Shown: positions 34,346 through 46,186, counted from the stretch's first letter. The stretch is DNA of 64,000 bases from Pyrenopolyporus hunteri (GCA_902806595.1 CADCXC010000043.1:911889-975888), one strand, 5' to 3'. Translations and numbers: made by a program. The notes: generated by a model not told the origin, from the letters alone.

Positions 34346-34954
34346 CTAACCCTCCTTCGCTGGTCGTACCATGAAACTCTCTAGGCGCCTACCCTCATCT
34401 AAAAGGGCAGTATCCCTGAGTTCAAATCCGTGCTTTGCGTACAGAGGCGCTCCCGCCGGGCTAGCAGCTAGGAATGCCTCGAGTCTGGTCTCATCTGCTT
34501 TAGTTACACCCCAGCGTACTAGCTGCTGGCCTGCACCTCTCCTCTGACACTCCTTTCGAACACCTAGCATGTCTAGAAGCCAATGCGGGCGGTCCTCCAT
34601 CAGTTCTTTGTGCTTCCTCTCAATCGTCCCAATGAACTCTTCGACAAAGCCTAGGTCTGCACCCTCTGGCCAGCTAACAGTCGGCGGGGGAGATGCTTCC
34701 GCGAGAACCTCACGCCATTTGCCAAACGCGAGGACTCTCTCCGGGTCTGGTGAGGCTGGATCGGTCAGGAGTATGTAGTGCGTAGCTGGATCTTGCAGTT
34801 CTGCCGTCAGCAACTCGGTCCAATACTTCTCGGCTTGCTCCCGACGTGATCTAAAGACTCGCGTAGTAACTGGGTGGTCGCCGAATGCATCGAAATAGAC
34901 GGATATAATGGATGGGATATCCGAAAGAACCCCCTTTCGTAGTTCGAACGCCAT
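34346..34954 (-). CDS. GNAT-family N-acetyltransferase
   Basis: Transfers an acetyl group from acetyl-CoA to an amine; the substrate is unknown. Single exon, 202 aa, typical for a stand-alone GNAT. N-terminal strand MAFELRKGVLSDIPSIISVYFDAF; central strand HYILLTDP and VLAFGKWRE; acetyl-CoA-binding motif A at about residues 131-147, LGVRKECQRRGAGQQLV, with the Q/R-x-x-G-x-G/A signature; and the C-terminal motif B APLYAKHGFELRDT. It resembles the fungal RimI-like group that sits beside metabolic genes. The next gene, 1.7 kb away, is a secreted oxidase on the other strand; a shared pathway is not supported. Confidence 0.9.
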   Translation of the reverse strand: MAFELRKGVLSDIPSIISVYFDAFGDHPVTTRVFRSRREQAEKYWTELLTAELQDPATHYILLTDPASPDPERVLAFGKWREVLAEASPPPTVSWPEGADLGFVEEFIGTIERKHKELMEDRPHWLLDMLGVRKECQRRGAGQQLVRWGVTKADETRLEAFLAASPAGAPLYAKHGFELRDTALLDEGRRLESFMVRPAKEG

Positions 34955-36636
34955 TTTAAGGCTTTATAAATGCGATGGATGATGTTCTAGAAAACCACGA
35001 CAGCAGAACATGAGGACTCGAGAGGGTGAAAGCTGTAAGACGGCGAGGGCACCAACGGCGGCGGCCTACGAGGAAAATAGTAGTTCTCCAATCTCCCGAA
35101 GTACAACCGGACTGGATCTTTGTTGAGCTCTAATTACGTTAGCTAGATGCGGCGTCCTGTTGGTGCGAGGTGTTTCTCAAGTGAATAAGTCCTATACTCG
35201 TGCTCAATAGCAGTTTAGTGTTGTGTAAAGGAGTTTAACGGTAGGTATATATCGTAAGGTTGCTATTTACTTCTACAGGTTGAGGCGACGCTAATCGCGA
35301 TGCACGTAAGATCTATATGACTCATTCGCCGTTTGCAATTATTCGATTAGTGTACGAGGACCTAAAGGCTTGAGATGAATCTGAGTATCTAAGGCGCGCT
35401 TGCGTAACGCTCGCTCTCTTGAAACTAGATTCTGCCATACTAACCTATGTCTCTGTCCGTAACTAACTGAGAATCAACTGAATAATTTTTGCTAAAGGCT
35501 CGATTGAAGAATTATTTATGTGGCTACCTGGGTAGCTCACACGGCAATAGACCTGCCAGATGCGGATAGACTGTTATTTCGGACATCGTGTTGGGATTTG
35601 GGGGCTTCTGTGGTCTTTATTTATTGTTGATTAATGGTAAAACGCGAGTAACGGCGTAATATCGCGAGTAATAAGTGATTATTATTTAGGTATCGTACGT
35701 TTCCCAAGTAGTTGGATTTACCTGTGCGGAAGCAATTTTGCTGCGTCCGAATCGTGTCAACGGCAACGCAACAGGATCATATGTGAATTATAGGTAACCG
35801 TATCCAATTCAGCATCTCGAAGTGCTAATTAATATACTCATCAAGTCGAGAACAAGGATGCCAAGGATCCCCGCGGCAGCGACGTGGAATGGGCTTATGT
35901 CATCGGGGAACATTACTTACCGTTAGACGATCCTGCAGATATGCGAGGAGTAGGGAACTAGAAGCCTTTATATGATAGACATTGTCATCCACGACGCTAT
36001 AAGCCGGAACTCCATGTTCACTACACCTAATGAAGCCGAGGGCGGGGGATTTATCTTGGCTAGCATTGCCGAAGGATCAGTCGATTCCCGTCCTTAGAGG
36101 ACGGACCATAACCCAAGTTATACCCCTGACTATTGTTGATAGCGATACCTAAGTCGGCCGACGATCCGCGAGGGAACCCGGATTGCACTTCTTCCGTCTA
36201 GTGTTGGTATAAAAACTTCCCCAGATCATCGCCAAGGTGGGAATATCCGGGGGGCGGGCTAGCTAGCTTTGTCTAGACCAGATAAAGCATGCATGATAGA
36301 GTGCGCTATCTACCTAAACAGGTGCGCGAAGCTATATACTAGCGACCTGGTAGAGGATAAATAAGCTGCGCTCTTCCTGATTGGGGGAGACGTTGCTTGA
36401 ATGGACCACCGCTTAAACGGTGAGTGACGGTAGACTAGAGGATGCAACCGTATCACAGAGATTTCCCTCCAGATCATACATCAGTTATTCCCAGATTCGG
36501 GAGCAGCGTGACGGAGAAATGCACACTACCTCTTAAGCGCTGAGTGACGGTCTTTAAATCAGCACTAGCTCCCGGACAAGATTCTTGCAGACTATTCTTC
36601 CGCTCCAAGTCTTATTACTGCGCAAGTCGAACGATA
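34955..36636. promoter_or_regulatory. Divergent intergenic, GNAT / flavin oxidase
   Basis: 1.7 kb. A TATA-like GTATAAAAAC lies at about 36207. Two near-identical 20-nt direct repeats (CTTAAACGGTGAGTGACGGT at 36412-36431 and CTTAAGCGCTGAGTGACGGT at 36532-36551; 18 of 20 match, 120 bp apart) precede the oxidase start. The left part shows nothing. Confidence 0.45.
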
Positions 36637-38697
36637 ATGGCTTGGCTTTGGCTCTTCTTAGGCGTGGGCTTGTCGATACTGGTAGGAGGTGCCGAGTCCT
36701 CGCCGCCTCTCGTTGAGCGAACGTGGAATGGCACTAAGTATGGTTGTAAATGTTATCTAGACGACGATTGCTGGCCAAATGAGACCTCATGGGCCGCGTT
36801 GAATTCGACGGTAGGAGGAAACCTCAGGGTGAACATCCCCCCTGGGGCAGTCTGTCATAATGTAAGTTTCCTGGACACGCAAGCAAGCTCTGCTCTACTA
36901 GTGAATTGGGCATCTATAATGAGGGGTTTCGACGAAACTCCGATGTTGATTTGGTCTGATTTGCTTTAGACGTTCGAAGGCCCTCTGGGGACAATTTCGA
37001 CATACGACGCTGCGGCTTGCAGGGAGGCAACGTCTAAGTTTGCTGATGAATCATGGACGTGAGTGATTCTAGATTACGATGCGAATAGGGGTATTAACAT
37101 GATATCGCAGTGTCGAGAAACCCGCGGCGGCGCTGTGGACGTACTTCACAAATGATACTTGCCGTCCGACGTATAATCGTGCCGCGCCATGCACTCTCGG
37201 CTACTATGGCGTGTATGTGATCCAGGCTCAGTCTAGGGACCACATCAAGGCTGGCGTGGACTTTGCCAGGGAAAATAACCTGCGCCTGATCATCAGGAAC
37301 ACCGGCCACGATTTCATCGGACGTAGCACCGGGTGGGGCTCTTTGGTGATTAACACGCACGGCTTTCAGGACGTCGAGTTCACTACCGCGTACAGTGGCC
37401 CAGGCAATTACACGGGAGGCGCTGTGACCATAGGAGCGGGAGTCCAGGGTCGAGCGATCCTAACGAAAGCCAATGCGCAGAATCCGCCCGTAACGGTGTT
37501 GACCGGAGAATGCCCAGTAAGTGAATGAGGTCGAGGACGGGTGAAGTTGGAGCTAACGAGTGGAAAGACAGTCGGTGTGGCTGGCGGACTTGTCCAGGGA
37601 GGCGGACATGGGCCCCTCACGCCATCATATGGATTGGTCGCCGACACCGCGCTATCCTTCGACGTGGTAACGGCTAATGGCGAATTCCTAACCGCGAATG
37701 CCGATGAGAACCCTGACCTCTTCTGGGCCTTGAAGGGAGGCGGGCCATCTTCGTATGGTGTCGTGCTTTCTGTGACGCTTAAAACATTCCCGGAGCAGAA
37801 GGCATCGGGTGTCTCCATCAATATTAACACCGCCAATGCGAATCTGTTCTGGGAGGGCGTTAGGTCGTTCCACAAATACTCGAACAGGATTGTAGCGTCT
37901 GGCCTCTACGCTTATTTCGAGCTCATGTCGCTTCGCCTGCACGTACAGCCTATCGTCGGGGTTGGAAAGACTGCCGCGGAGATGGACGCTATTCTCAAGC
38001 CCATCTTCGACGAATTTAAGGCCAAAGGCGTCCCTTACCAAACAGCTACCAAAGAGTTCAATACCTTGTTCGATCTATATATTAATATGTTCGAAGACGA
38101 GGGCGCCGGCACGTCAGCTCTTACGGGCGGATGGATGTTCACCCACGAAGACGTCGAGGAAAACAACGACGGGATCATCGAAGCTTTCAAGACGGTGACG
38201 TCGCCGCGCCAGGACTTGCAGGGCCAGGGGTTCATCATCGGCCATCTCTGGGACGCCGGCTTGAATATGCCGGTCTCGAACAGCGCGACTCATCCCAAGT
38301 TCAGGCAGTCTACGAACTTTGCTATTGTTGCGCTACCGGTCCCTGACGGCGCATCGCTGGCTAAAAAGGCGGATCTTCAGAACGTGCTCACCAACATCCA
38401 AGACGCCGCGATGAAGGCGGCCGGTCCGAAGGGATGTGCTTACGTGAACGAGGTAAGCTTGCTGTTGATGCTAATGGAGTATTATATAGACACCTAGATT
38501 ATGAAACTGACGTTCTTATCTAGGGAGATCCGTTTCAACCTGACTGGCAAGACCATTTCTGGGGCACGGAATACCCGAAGCTGCTTGAGATCCGCAAGAA
38601 GTGGGATCCGGAAGGCGTCTTCTACGCTGTCGCAACTCCGGGAACCGAGGATTGGGAGGTTATCGAGTACGGCACCAGGCTATGCCGTAAAGCTTGA
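36637..38697 (+). CDS. Secreted FAD-linked oxidase, berberine-bridge type
   Basis: Extracellular or secretory flavoenzyme of the VAO/BBE superfamily; substrate unknown. Five exons: 36637..36861, 36970..37058, 37111..37516, 37568..38452, 38524..38697; product 592 aa. Signal peptide MAWLWLFLGVGLSILVGGA. Junctions restore the family reading: VCHN-TFEGPLGTISTYDAAAC, DESWT-VEKPA, GECP-TVGVAGG, YVNE-GDPFQPDW. Both residues for bicovalent FAD attachment are present: His171 in RNTGHDF and Cys239 in TGECP. The FAD-binding core continues GGGHGPLTPSYGLVADT and PDLFWALKGGGPSSYG. The last exon is the BBE domain (QDHFWGTEYPKLLEIRKKWD). No polyketide, peptide or terpene synthase lies nearby, so it is a stand-alone oxidase here. 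Confidence 0.95.
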
Positions 38698-39316
38698 ACG
38701 GTCGGCCTTTATCCGCCCCAGTTTACTGGTCTCGACTACGACTCGGGTTTGAGTAGATAGGGCACGGGTAGAGAGGCGAAAGCAATAAACGACTCCGTAA
38801 ACTGTACCATTCGCATAAATTAAGTTCAGGGTCATCGTAGAGGACTGTTTCGCCGCTTTGAATGATTCGTTTAGTCTGGAGGAGCTCTTCCGCAGCCTCC
38901 AAAGGTGTCCTACTCGCAGCCGAGGTCTTCTAACGCGTCTCCGGGATGGCCGCGATTCGCTGGAGAATGAGACTGGTCCAGACGGAAGCGGTCCGGTACC
39001 TGGCTAACCAGAGGTTTCATATGAACGTTTGCATGAAGCGATATTGGATGGTGTCTCTTGGCTCGTTTTTAGTCGTAGTTTGTAACATTGCTGCTTGTTC
39101 GGGATTGTAGAGACGAGATAGACGCGGTAGTCCTGCTCCCGTGGTTTCTTTTAAGAAATATCCGACTCGGTTAAGTACATGCAGCGTTATATCGGTAAAT
39201 GTATTCAACTATACGAAGCACGTGACGTGAGCGTACCCATGTATATACCTAGGTACATAGGTACATAGCTTGATATCTGCTGTCTTATCATCTTATCTAT
39301 AATCTTATCTTACATG
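38698..39316. other. Intergenic, no gene seen
   Basis: 3' region of the oxidase, up to the MITE. A TACCTAGGTACATAGGTACATAG motif cluster lies at 39246-39268. No coding signal. Confidence 0.5.
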
Positions 39317-39318
39317 TA

Positions 39319-39713
39319 CAGTGGGTTGTAAAAAGTTCCTACCCGGTGGCTGGTACTAGGTACCCCCGTAAATTGAATATCCCCACTACTTAAAAGTAAT
39401 TTTTTACCTTTCAACCTTCAATTTACTACGTATTATACGAAGCTATTTCGAATTTTTTAATTATAATGCGTGGAAAGGAATTATCCCTTGAAATTAGCAG
39501 GCTATTGATAAGTTTATATTACGATCGCTATCTAATTCTATACCGTATAGGATTGTAGCTATAATCAAAGTTAATAGGTGGTATACGAAATATTAATAAA
39601 GTGGGGTTTTTTTATTGCATTTATACGGTATATATATATATTTAATAGCTGTAATTAATTTGCGGGGTGTACTGTGTACAGATCAGCGGGTAGGAACTTT
39701 TTACAACCCACTG
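39319..39713. mobile_element. MITE with mimp/impala-like terminal inverted repeats
   Basis: A 395-bp element bounded by perfect 27-bp terminal inverted repeats, 39319-39345 and 39687-39713. The left end begins CAGTGGGTTGTAAAAAGTTC, the right is its exact reverse complement. It is flanked by TA on both sides (39317-39318, 39714-39715), the target duplication of Tc1/mariner elements. The outer bases CAGTGGG are those of Fusarium mimp/impala ends. The interior is strongly AT-rich with no transposase frame, so it is non-autonomous. Perfect ends and an intact TA duplication indicate fairly recent insertion. Confidence 0.9.
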
Positions 39714-39715
39714 TA

Positions 39716-40092
39716 GCTCCTCAGTATGAGATGCATACCGCGGAGGTAAGGTACCTACAAAAGACCTCTCAAGCTTCCAAGTTCAAACTCCAACGGAGCT
39801 CCACCATTGGCTCCATCACGAACGCCAGCTATCCCAGGGCGATACGAGGACTTCCTAAGCCGAATTGCGACGCATATACGCATAAGAAGGAAGGGGCTAA
39901 ACGCCGGGAGATCACGAACCTACCTCGAGTTCGACCCGCTCCGATTCCTTAGGTTGAGAGATGATGCGTCGTCCAAGCCGAACGAACTCTCGACGTCGCG
40001 TCTAGATCATAGCGGCCCCTAAGCGAAGGCGTTATCTATTCTATGACACAAGCGCAGATATTCAGTGCCTGTGACCTCTTATCGAGCCCAGA
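39716..40092. promoter_or_regulatory. Promoter region of GTR1
   Basis: 377 bp between the MITE and the GTR1 start. No TATA box; no other gene signal. The MITE therefore sits just upstream of the GTR1 promoter. Confidence 0.45.
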
Positions 40093-41381
40093 ATGGCGGA
40101 CCTCGAGCCGTCGGCGCCTAGCCTAGGGGTGAGCGCTGACCTCCGAAACGAGGTCAAGAAACCCAAGAAGAAAAAGGTCCTCCTCATGGGGAAGAGTGGT
40201 TCTGGCAAGTCGAGTATGAGGAGCATCATATTTAGCAACTACATCGCAAGGGATACTCGGCGCCTGTGAGTCTTTTCTCTCGAATTAGGTTAACCAGAAT
40301 CGGGTCCCCAACGATCCGCGACGACGGCGCATGGTGAGCTAATCTTAGTCATGATAGTGGTGCGACCATCGACGTCGACCTCTCACACGTCAAGTTCTTA
40401 GGAAATCTCACTTTGAACCTCTGGGACTGCGGCGGCCAAGAGGCCTTCATGGAGAACTACTTGTCGCAGCAGCGTGTCCACGTCTTCTCCAACGTCGGCG
40501 TTTTGATATACGTCTTTGATATAGAGTCTCGAGACGTAGACAGGGACATGGCCACTTACGTGTCCATCATTTCCGCCCTGGCGCAATATTCGCCTACCGC
40601 GAAAGTTTACGTGTTAATCCACAAGATGGACCTCATAACCCCCCACGCCCGAGAGGCCGTCTTCGTCGACCGCGTGCGACTAGTTCGACAGAAGACCACG
40701 GAATTCATCCAAGGTACGGGGTACACTAACGATTTCGATATCATCCCCTTCGCCACTTCGATATGGGACCAGTCGTTATACAAAGCGTGGGCAAGCATAA
40801 TCCACGACCTCGTGCCCAACTTGTCCGTCATCGAGTCGCAGCTAGGGTCACTCGGAATATTGATCGAGGCTGAGGAGCTTCTCCTGTTCGAGAGGACCAG
40901 CTTCCTTGTTGTGTCGAGCTGGACATCAGAGGAGGGCCGGAACAACCCGACGGGAGACCGACAGGAGCGCATCTCGAACATCCTTAAACATTTTAAGCAG
41001 AGCATCAGCCGGTTTACCGGCACTCCGCGGAACGCAGAACAGTTTACTTTGATGGTAAGTGGACCACATATCGGGTCATCATCCATGTTATGAACGCAGG
41101 CCTTATTTTTTGGGGGCTTGTCAATTACCATAGTTCGGTATCAAGCGTGGGATAGCTGATAACCGCTAACGCACCTCCAATGATAGGAACACAAAGCGGG
41201 TTCTAGATTTTCCATGTTTGCGTGCAAGTTTACAACCAACACCTACCTCATGGTTATTCTCCCGCCTGGCGAGGCTAGATTTAACTCAGCCAAGCTGAAC
41301 TGCCAGATCGCCAGAGAAAGCTTCAAGTTCTTGGACGGTCCCATGCCCGTCACAGGACCGGGCCAGACGTTCAACTATTAA
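40093..41381 (+). CDS. GTR1: Rag-family GTPase Gtr1
   Basis: RagA/B-type GTPase which, as a heterodimer with Gtr2, reports amino-acid supply to TORC1 at the vacuole. Exons 40093..40265, 40358..41054, 41187..41381 with introns of 92 and 132 nt; product 354 aa. After an acidic then lysine-rich start comes P-loop GKSGSGKSS (33-41). The first join gives RRL-GATIDVDLSHVKFLGNL. Switch II motif is WDCGGQ (80-85); the G4 motif is HKMD (146-149). The C-terminal roadblock-like domain follows, with the last exon encoding FTTNTYLMVILPPGEARFN, conserved in Gtr1. The Rag-specific HKMD in place of NKxD and the absence of a prenylation motif fit the assignment. Confidence 0.95.
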
Positions 41382-42715
41382 TTTGGAGAGGCAGTTGAGA
41401 GACATGCCTAGCTCTATGATCTGGGCTAACTTTGGACGCCCTCGGCGTTAGCTTTTTACGTCCGCAAACGATATCGTCATCCTAGAAGGAACAGACGATT
41501 CCTGCCACGATATCATAACGTAACGCGATCCATTTAGAGTCGTGCACTATTTGTTGACTCTTAATATATTTAGTAGCTCTCCTGAAGAAAACGGTACCTA
41601 ACGGTATGAAATATGTCGAAATCGCTCATGTTGAATGTTAGGTCGTCAGGGGATTTGTCAAGCCACGATACCCCATCCTATTACTACCATTATTATAGCA
41701 CACGATGAGCGATATAGTTTGTGGTGAGAGCTGCAATAGCTAGGCACTTATCATTTAAACCGAGACACGTTTATCTATTGCGTGACTTTCATTGGTGCTC
41801 GAGATCGACGGCAGGAGTAGCCAGCTTTAGGCGCGGTGTACTGGTCCCTGACGATCGGCATACCTCCTGGATTAGGAAGGTTGGTCATCATAACGCGCCA
41901 GCCAATAATGAGGGTCTAATGCGTGGTCATGTCATGCACGATCCAAGGGTAGCTGATACCTACGCACACCTTAGTTCCATTCGAGGAATACCGGAATGTC
42001 TAGATGATACAGTCGAGATAGTAGTCGTTATGCTGTTCTCATCAGAAGTATTACTTGGTGCCCTTTGCTGAGCAACATGACTGTATACCAGGACGCGCTA
42101 TAGGCGGTAACCTCACTCCCATGTTTGGGGTAACGAGATTGATTATATCTCCCCAAGCGTAGGCGCACATGCTTCCAGGCCTTATGACTCCAGCCTCTGC
42201 TGATCGCCGCCCTGCCTAGATCTCGGCGACTTTGATACAACCCACGGGATTGTTCTATTTGGCAGGTCCGGCTCAGCTTCGCACTATGTAACGCAATGAT
42301 TAACCTATGTCCGACGCTCTGGGGGTAGCACGCCCCGCCACGCGTTGCCGTTCTTCATATTGTCCTGCTCCTATAAGCGTCCGTTTCCGCTGGGGGCTTA
42401 CTTAGATGTTTATGCCAATTGGTCCGGATGAGGTTGCTTCTTTCTACATTTGATGAGTTGGCGCTTGTTATTGAAGACACCTAGGTGAGTCTAGGATGTA
42501 TGTTGGTGAGCTTGGGTGAGATCGACAGACATTTATATGATGCATAGGTCCGCATTCCAACCCCGAAAGTCCATCTCTCGAGTTAAAACTCCGGATGGCT
42601 TATATTGGTACTGCTAGCCTACCTCACTTACAGTAGGTACCTATATTAAGTGCTCATTCGCCCGAGAATTCATCGTGAGGATCTGGGTTGAGTTGGCTAT
42701 CATAAAATCTCCACT
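41382..42715. other. Intergenic, no gene seen
   Basis: 1.3 kb. Longer frames here (41721-42071 begins with GTG) have no recognisable content. The last 100 bp should be the promoter of the HNH nuclease gene. Confidence 0.5.
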
Positions 42716-43555
42716 ATGAGGTTCTCGTACACTCTCGGCGGCCTCCTATCCGCGACGACCGTTCTCACCGCGCCTGTCCCTACTCCTGTTAGTAACGTCC
42801 TTTTCGTATCCAACCCTGCTCAGACGGCCTGCTCGTATACATGATAGTAGATATCATTGTGAGCTAATAAATACGGCTAGCCCGGCATCCCGTCCACCTC
42901 GTCAGCCAAATCGCAACTGGCGAGTCTGACCGTCGCCGTAGCGGTCGACGACGGCCAGTACAAGCGGGATCTGTTCCCGACGTGGGACACCATCGAGGGC
43001 ACCTGCAACACGCGCGAGTATGTACTTAGGCGTGACGGCACGAACGTCCAGGTCGGCTCCAACTGTTACCCAACGAGCGGGTCGTGGACTAGTCCCTACG
43101 ACGGCGCTACGTGGACGGCCCCGTCCGATGTAGATATCGACCATATGGTGCCGCTGAAGAACGCTTGGGTTGTAAGTGCTATGTTCCAATCCTTTGCTCA
43201 ATATCTTTGCTCCTCTCGTCCCCGTTTGGTTCTAATTCGAAAAGCCCAACGTCGATCTTCTACTACCTCTCTTACTCTTCATCCTGGGCTGACATGCATC
43301 TAGTCCGGCGCGAATAAATGGACCACATCGAAACGCGAGCAGTTTGCTAACGACGTTAGTCGGCCGCAGCTCTGGGCTGTGACCGATAACGTTAACTCGT
43401 CCAAGGGCGACAAGTCCCCTGATACGTGGAAGCCGCCCTTGAAGAGCTTCTACTGTACTTACGCGAGCGCTTATGTCGCCGTCAAGAGCTATTGGAAGTT
43501 GTCTATCACTTCGGCCGAAAAATCGGCACTGAGTGATATGCTGGACACTTGTTAA
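42716..43555 (+). CDS. Secreted HNH (GmrSD C-terminal/DUF1524-type) nuclease
   Basis: Predicted extracellular endonuclease of the HNH/His-Me superfamily. Exons 42716..42787, 42881..43171, 43304..43555; product 204 aa. Signal peptide MRFSYTLGGLLSATTVLTAPV. The mature part has YKRDLFPTWDTIEGTCNTREYVL (YKRDLFPTW, then CNTREYVL), a Cys-rich loop, and the catalytic motif DIDHMVPLKNAW (109-120), with the DxDHxVPL signature that carries the general-base histidine. Exon 3 supplies the asparagine/histidine helix region (REQFANDVSRPQLWAV, NVNSSKGDKSPDTWKPP), matching the N-S-x-K-G-D-xx-P-xx-W pattern of the family. All conserved residues are present. Similar secreted proteins occur in bacteria and fungi. 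Roles in nucleic-acid scavenging or antagonism are inference. Confidence 0.93.
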
Positions 43556-43974
43556 GCTCTGAAGACGTAGATTAAATATAGGCCGATGGAAGGAATATGC
43601 GCGTACAGTAAACTAGACGCGAAGACATGAGAGGCCCCCCTATCAAGGTGATTTCTATCTAAGTACCTAGTTAGCCTTGTCTGCCGTATTCGAGAGCTCA
43701 TGATCCTAATCAATGAAGACGGCGCGTAATTCAAGGCACGCCAGTACTGCTCATAAGCGATTTTTCATTCGTTACGACTAAATCGATCCTCGAACTACCT
43801 CATTAAGTGACGAAGCCCTCTCAAGTACCTATCTACCTAGGTATGCATAGCTGCATCTCGTGGTGTCACTGAAGCCGATAAAAAGGCCGGTTCTCTACCT
43901 AGGTACCTACCAGCTACAGCTCTATCAAAACGACAAAATGCCTAGCTTGTCCGCCAGATTTACCCCTTTAGCGC
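43556..43974. other. Convergent 3' regions, HNH nuclease / SHP1
   Basis: 419 bp with TACCTAGGTA motifs at 43837 and 43900-43909. No gene. Confidence 0.5.
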
Positions 43975-45379
43975 TTATTTATTCCTCTTTACCATAGCGG
44001 TGCCGCCCTTCTTGAACTCTGCCATCTCGCCCAGTACCAGGGACTTGTCGGTATGATCCTTGTTGGGGAACGTGGTAGCTAATACCCAACCCCCGGCTCT
44101 CAGTTCCGGCGAGGATCGAGAGATGAAGTCGTAAACGTCGTTGACCGTCTGCGAGGTGTTAAATCGAGCCGGTAAGCGCGTGCCGTCGGGCATCTGGATG
44201 CGGATCATGATAGTGGGCTGAGACTCGTCCACCTGTGTGCTCGGAGGTGCCACCGAGGATGGTGCAGCGGCAGCCGTGCTGGAAGTTGTCGCGATCGATT
44301 GGGTTGCGGCGGCGCTCTCTCCCGGCACCGGACTTCCTAGGCGGCGACCCTCGCCGCTAAACGGCTTGTAGACCTTGGGAAGAGGCCTATAGTTCTCGTC
44401 GTGCTGCTGGAGCTTGACGTCGAGCGGCTCGTCGTATCTAACATTCATTAAATGGATAGGGGCGCGACCTTGCTGGATCATGCGCAAGGCATCGGTGTTG
44501 TCGGGGTCGTCGAATCGGCGTAGCTCTCCGTCGTCGATACTGAAACCGTCGCGCCAGAGGTGCAACGTTCGCTCCTGAACAACGCCGCCCTGCGGACGCG
44601 CAAGACTACCCGAGGCAGCAGGCCTGGAAGGGTCGGGAATGGTGCGGCTGGGGGCACCCTCGCCACCAAGAGTCTGACCTGTGCCGCGGAAAGCGGCGGA
44701 GCTAGAGGGGCCGGCGTGAGACGAGGCCTCAGGCCGTTGGGCGTTGCTGTAATATCTAGAGTTAGAAGACTGTGACTACGTTAGACGGGCGGCGAATGGC
44801 GTTACCTCTTGGCCTTAGCGAGGATATCGTTGACGAGTTGTCTCGAATCCCCTCGCTGGCTTGGGTCTTGAATAGCGAGGCCGCTCTTCTCGCCACCGGC
44901 GTAGGTGTCTCTGTGGGGGGCTTCGTCGTCGTCATCGTCGTCGTGGTCGTGATCATGCGCATGGCCACCGCCGAGGGAGCTGAGGGTTGCAAGTCCTTTC
45001 TTCTTAGGTGCTCTCTTGGATGAGCTGGACGCGGTAGGAATGGACTCCGGAGCGGGGCGGCCGTCGAGTGTTCGAGGGCCTGTATAATTGCTGTAGTCCG
45101 CAGTGGAAGAACCCCGGGCGGGTGCGCCTGCATCTTCTTCCTCCTCGTCGGCGAAGTAGGCCTGGGCAGCAGCAGCGAGATCCCAATTGCTAGCGGAGAG
45201 GTATTGAGTAGCCTAAGCCGGAGAGGTTTGGGGTTAGTACATGTAGAATCAGACGAGACGGGGGTCGGCTATAGTAGTTAGATATTGAAGATGGGGTAGG
45301 TAAGTACCTGTTCTGTTGAAGCTCCCGTCATGGCCATGAACTCGCTCGTAAGAGCGTCATGATCCACGCTGCTCGACAT
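43975..45379 (-). CDS. SHP1: Cdc48/p97 cofactor Shp1 (p47, UBA-SEP-UBX)
   Basis: Adaptor that brings ubiquitinated clients or membranes to the AAA ATPase Cdc48. Exons 45379..45308, 45212..44806, 44755..43975 with introns of 95 and 50 nt; product 419 aa. The UBA domain occupies residues 1-45; the first join gives GASTEQ-ATQYLSASNWDLAAAAQ, a typical UBA helix. The linker contains a His/Asp run (HAHDHDHDDDDDEAPH). The second join gives AKAKR-YYSNAQRPEAS. The SEP domain starts near residue 224 (LHLWRDGFSIDDGELRRFDD). The UBX domain forms the last 85 residues (IRIQMPDGTRLPARFNTSQT). Domain order and length match fungal Shp1. The gene diverges from MIM1. Confidence 0.95.
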
Positions 45380-46186
45380 GGCTCTTAGGTGGAATTGTTC
45401 AGTAGAAACAGGCAGAGTATGGGGAAATGAAATGGAAAAAGGATGAAGGTATTTGAGAGATACGACTAAGGTAGCCGTAGGCTTGGTCAAAAAGAGACGA
45501 TATCTATGAAGATTTCTTGATGTGTCTGGCGGGAAGAAAAGTAAGAAATCTTTCCTTTTTTGAGATGTATGTTTGTTGCTATGTAGAAGGTGCGCCTCGA
45601 GGCTCTTAGGCAACTTCAGCGACGACGTCAAGCTCCCCACAGTGGCCTAATCGAGTTGATTCAACTAGAGGTGGGGGGGGAGAACCTTCCACTCAGCCCC
45701 TCAGCTAGATCATGCCCCTCCAACAAAAGAAATGACGGGCAGCTGCCCTGGCCCGACATATGTACTTGTATAATACAATACATGGAGGTACCTACGTGAG
45801 TACCTAGCAGGTACGCTACCCGCTGAGACGACGGTGTCGAGGTCTTACTCCGGAAGGCTTAGGTCAAGTAACAAAAATCGCTTTAGCTACCAATGTTACC
45901 TAGGTATGTACCTACCTAGGTACCTCTAGGTAGATACCTTAGGTACCTACCTACCTTACCTAACCCCAACGTTTAATGTCAAGTCCTCTCCAACCATTTT
46001 CAACTTATGGAGCGCTCAGGCACGGCCAGTCAAGGCATCCGTCTCCTCTCCATCTATCTACTCTTTTCCCACCATCCAGCAACAACGAGAGGCATGAAAC
46101 CTACAAGTTGAACGCAGTCGGTTTCGTTAGCACTCAATTCCCCGCTGTGGTTATCCCTCCCCCCAAGCAAATTCGGAAATTCCACC
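45380..46186. promoter_or_regulatory. Divergent promoter region, SHP1 / MIM1
   Basis: 807 bp. A dense block of palindromic CCTAGGTA/TACCTA repeats occupies 45895-45965. No other gene signal. Confidence 0.5.

Noticed and set aside
34346..38697. Secondary-metabolite gene cluster around the GNAT and flavin oxidase
   Set aside because: No polyketide, peptide or terpene synthase, P450 or transporter nearby; the flanking genes are housekeeping.
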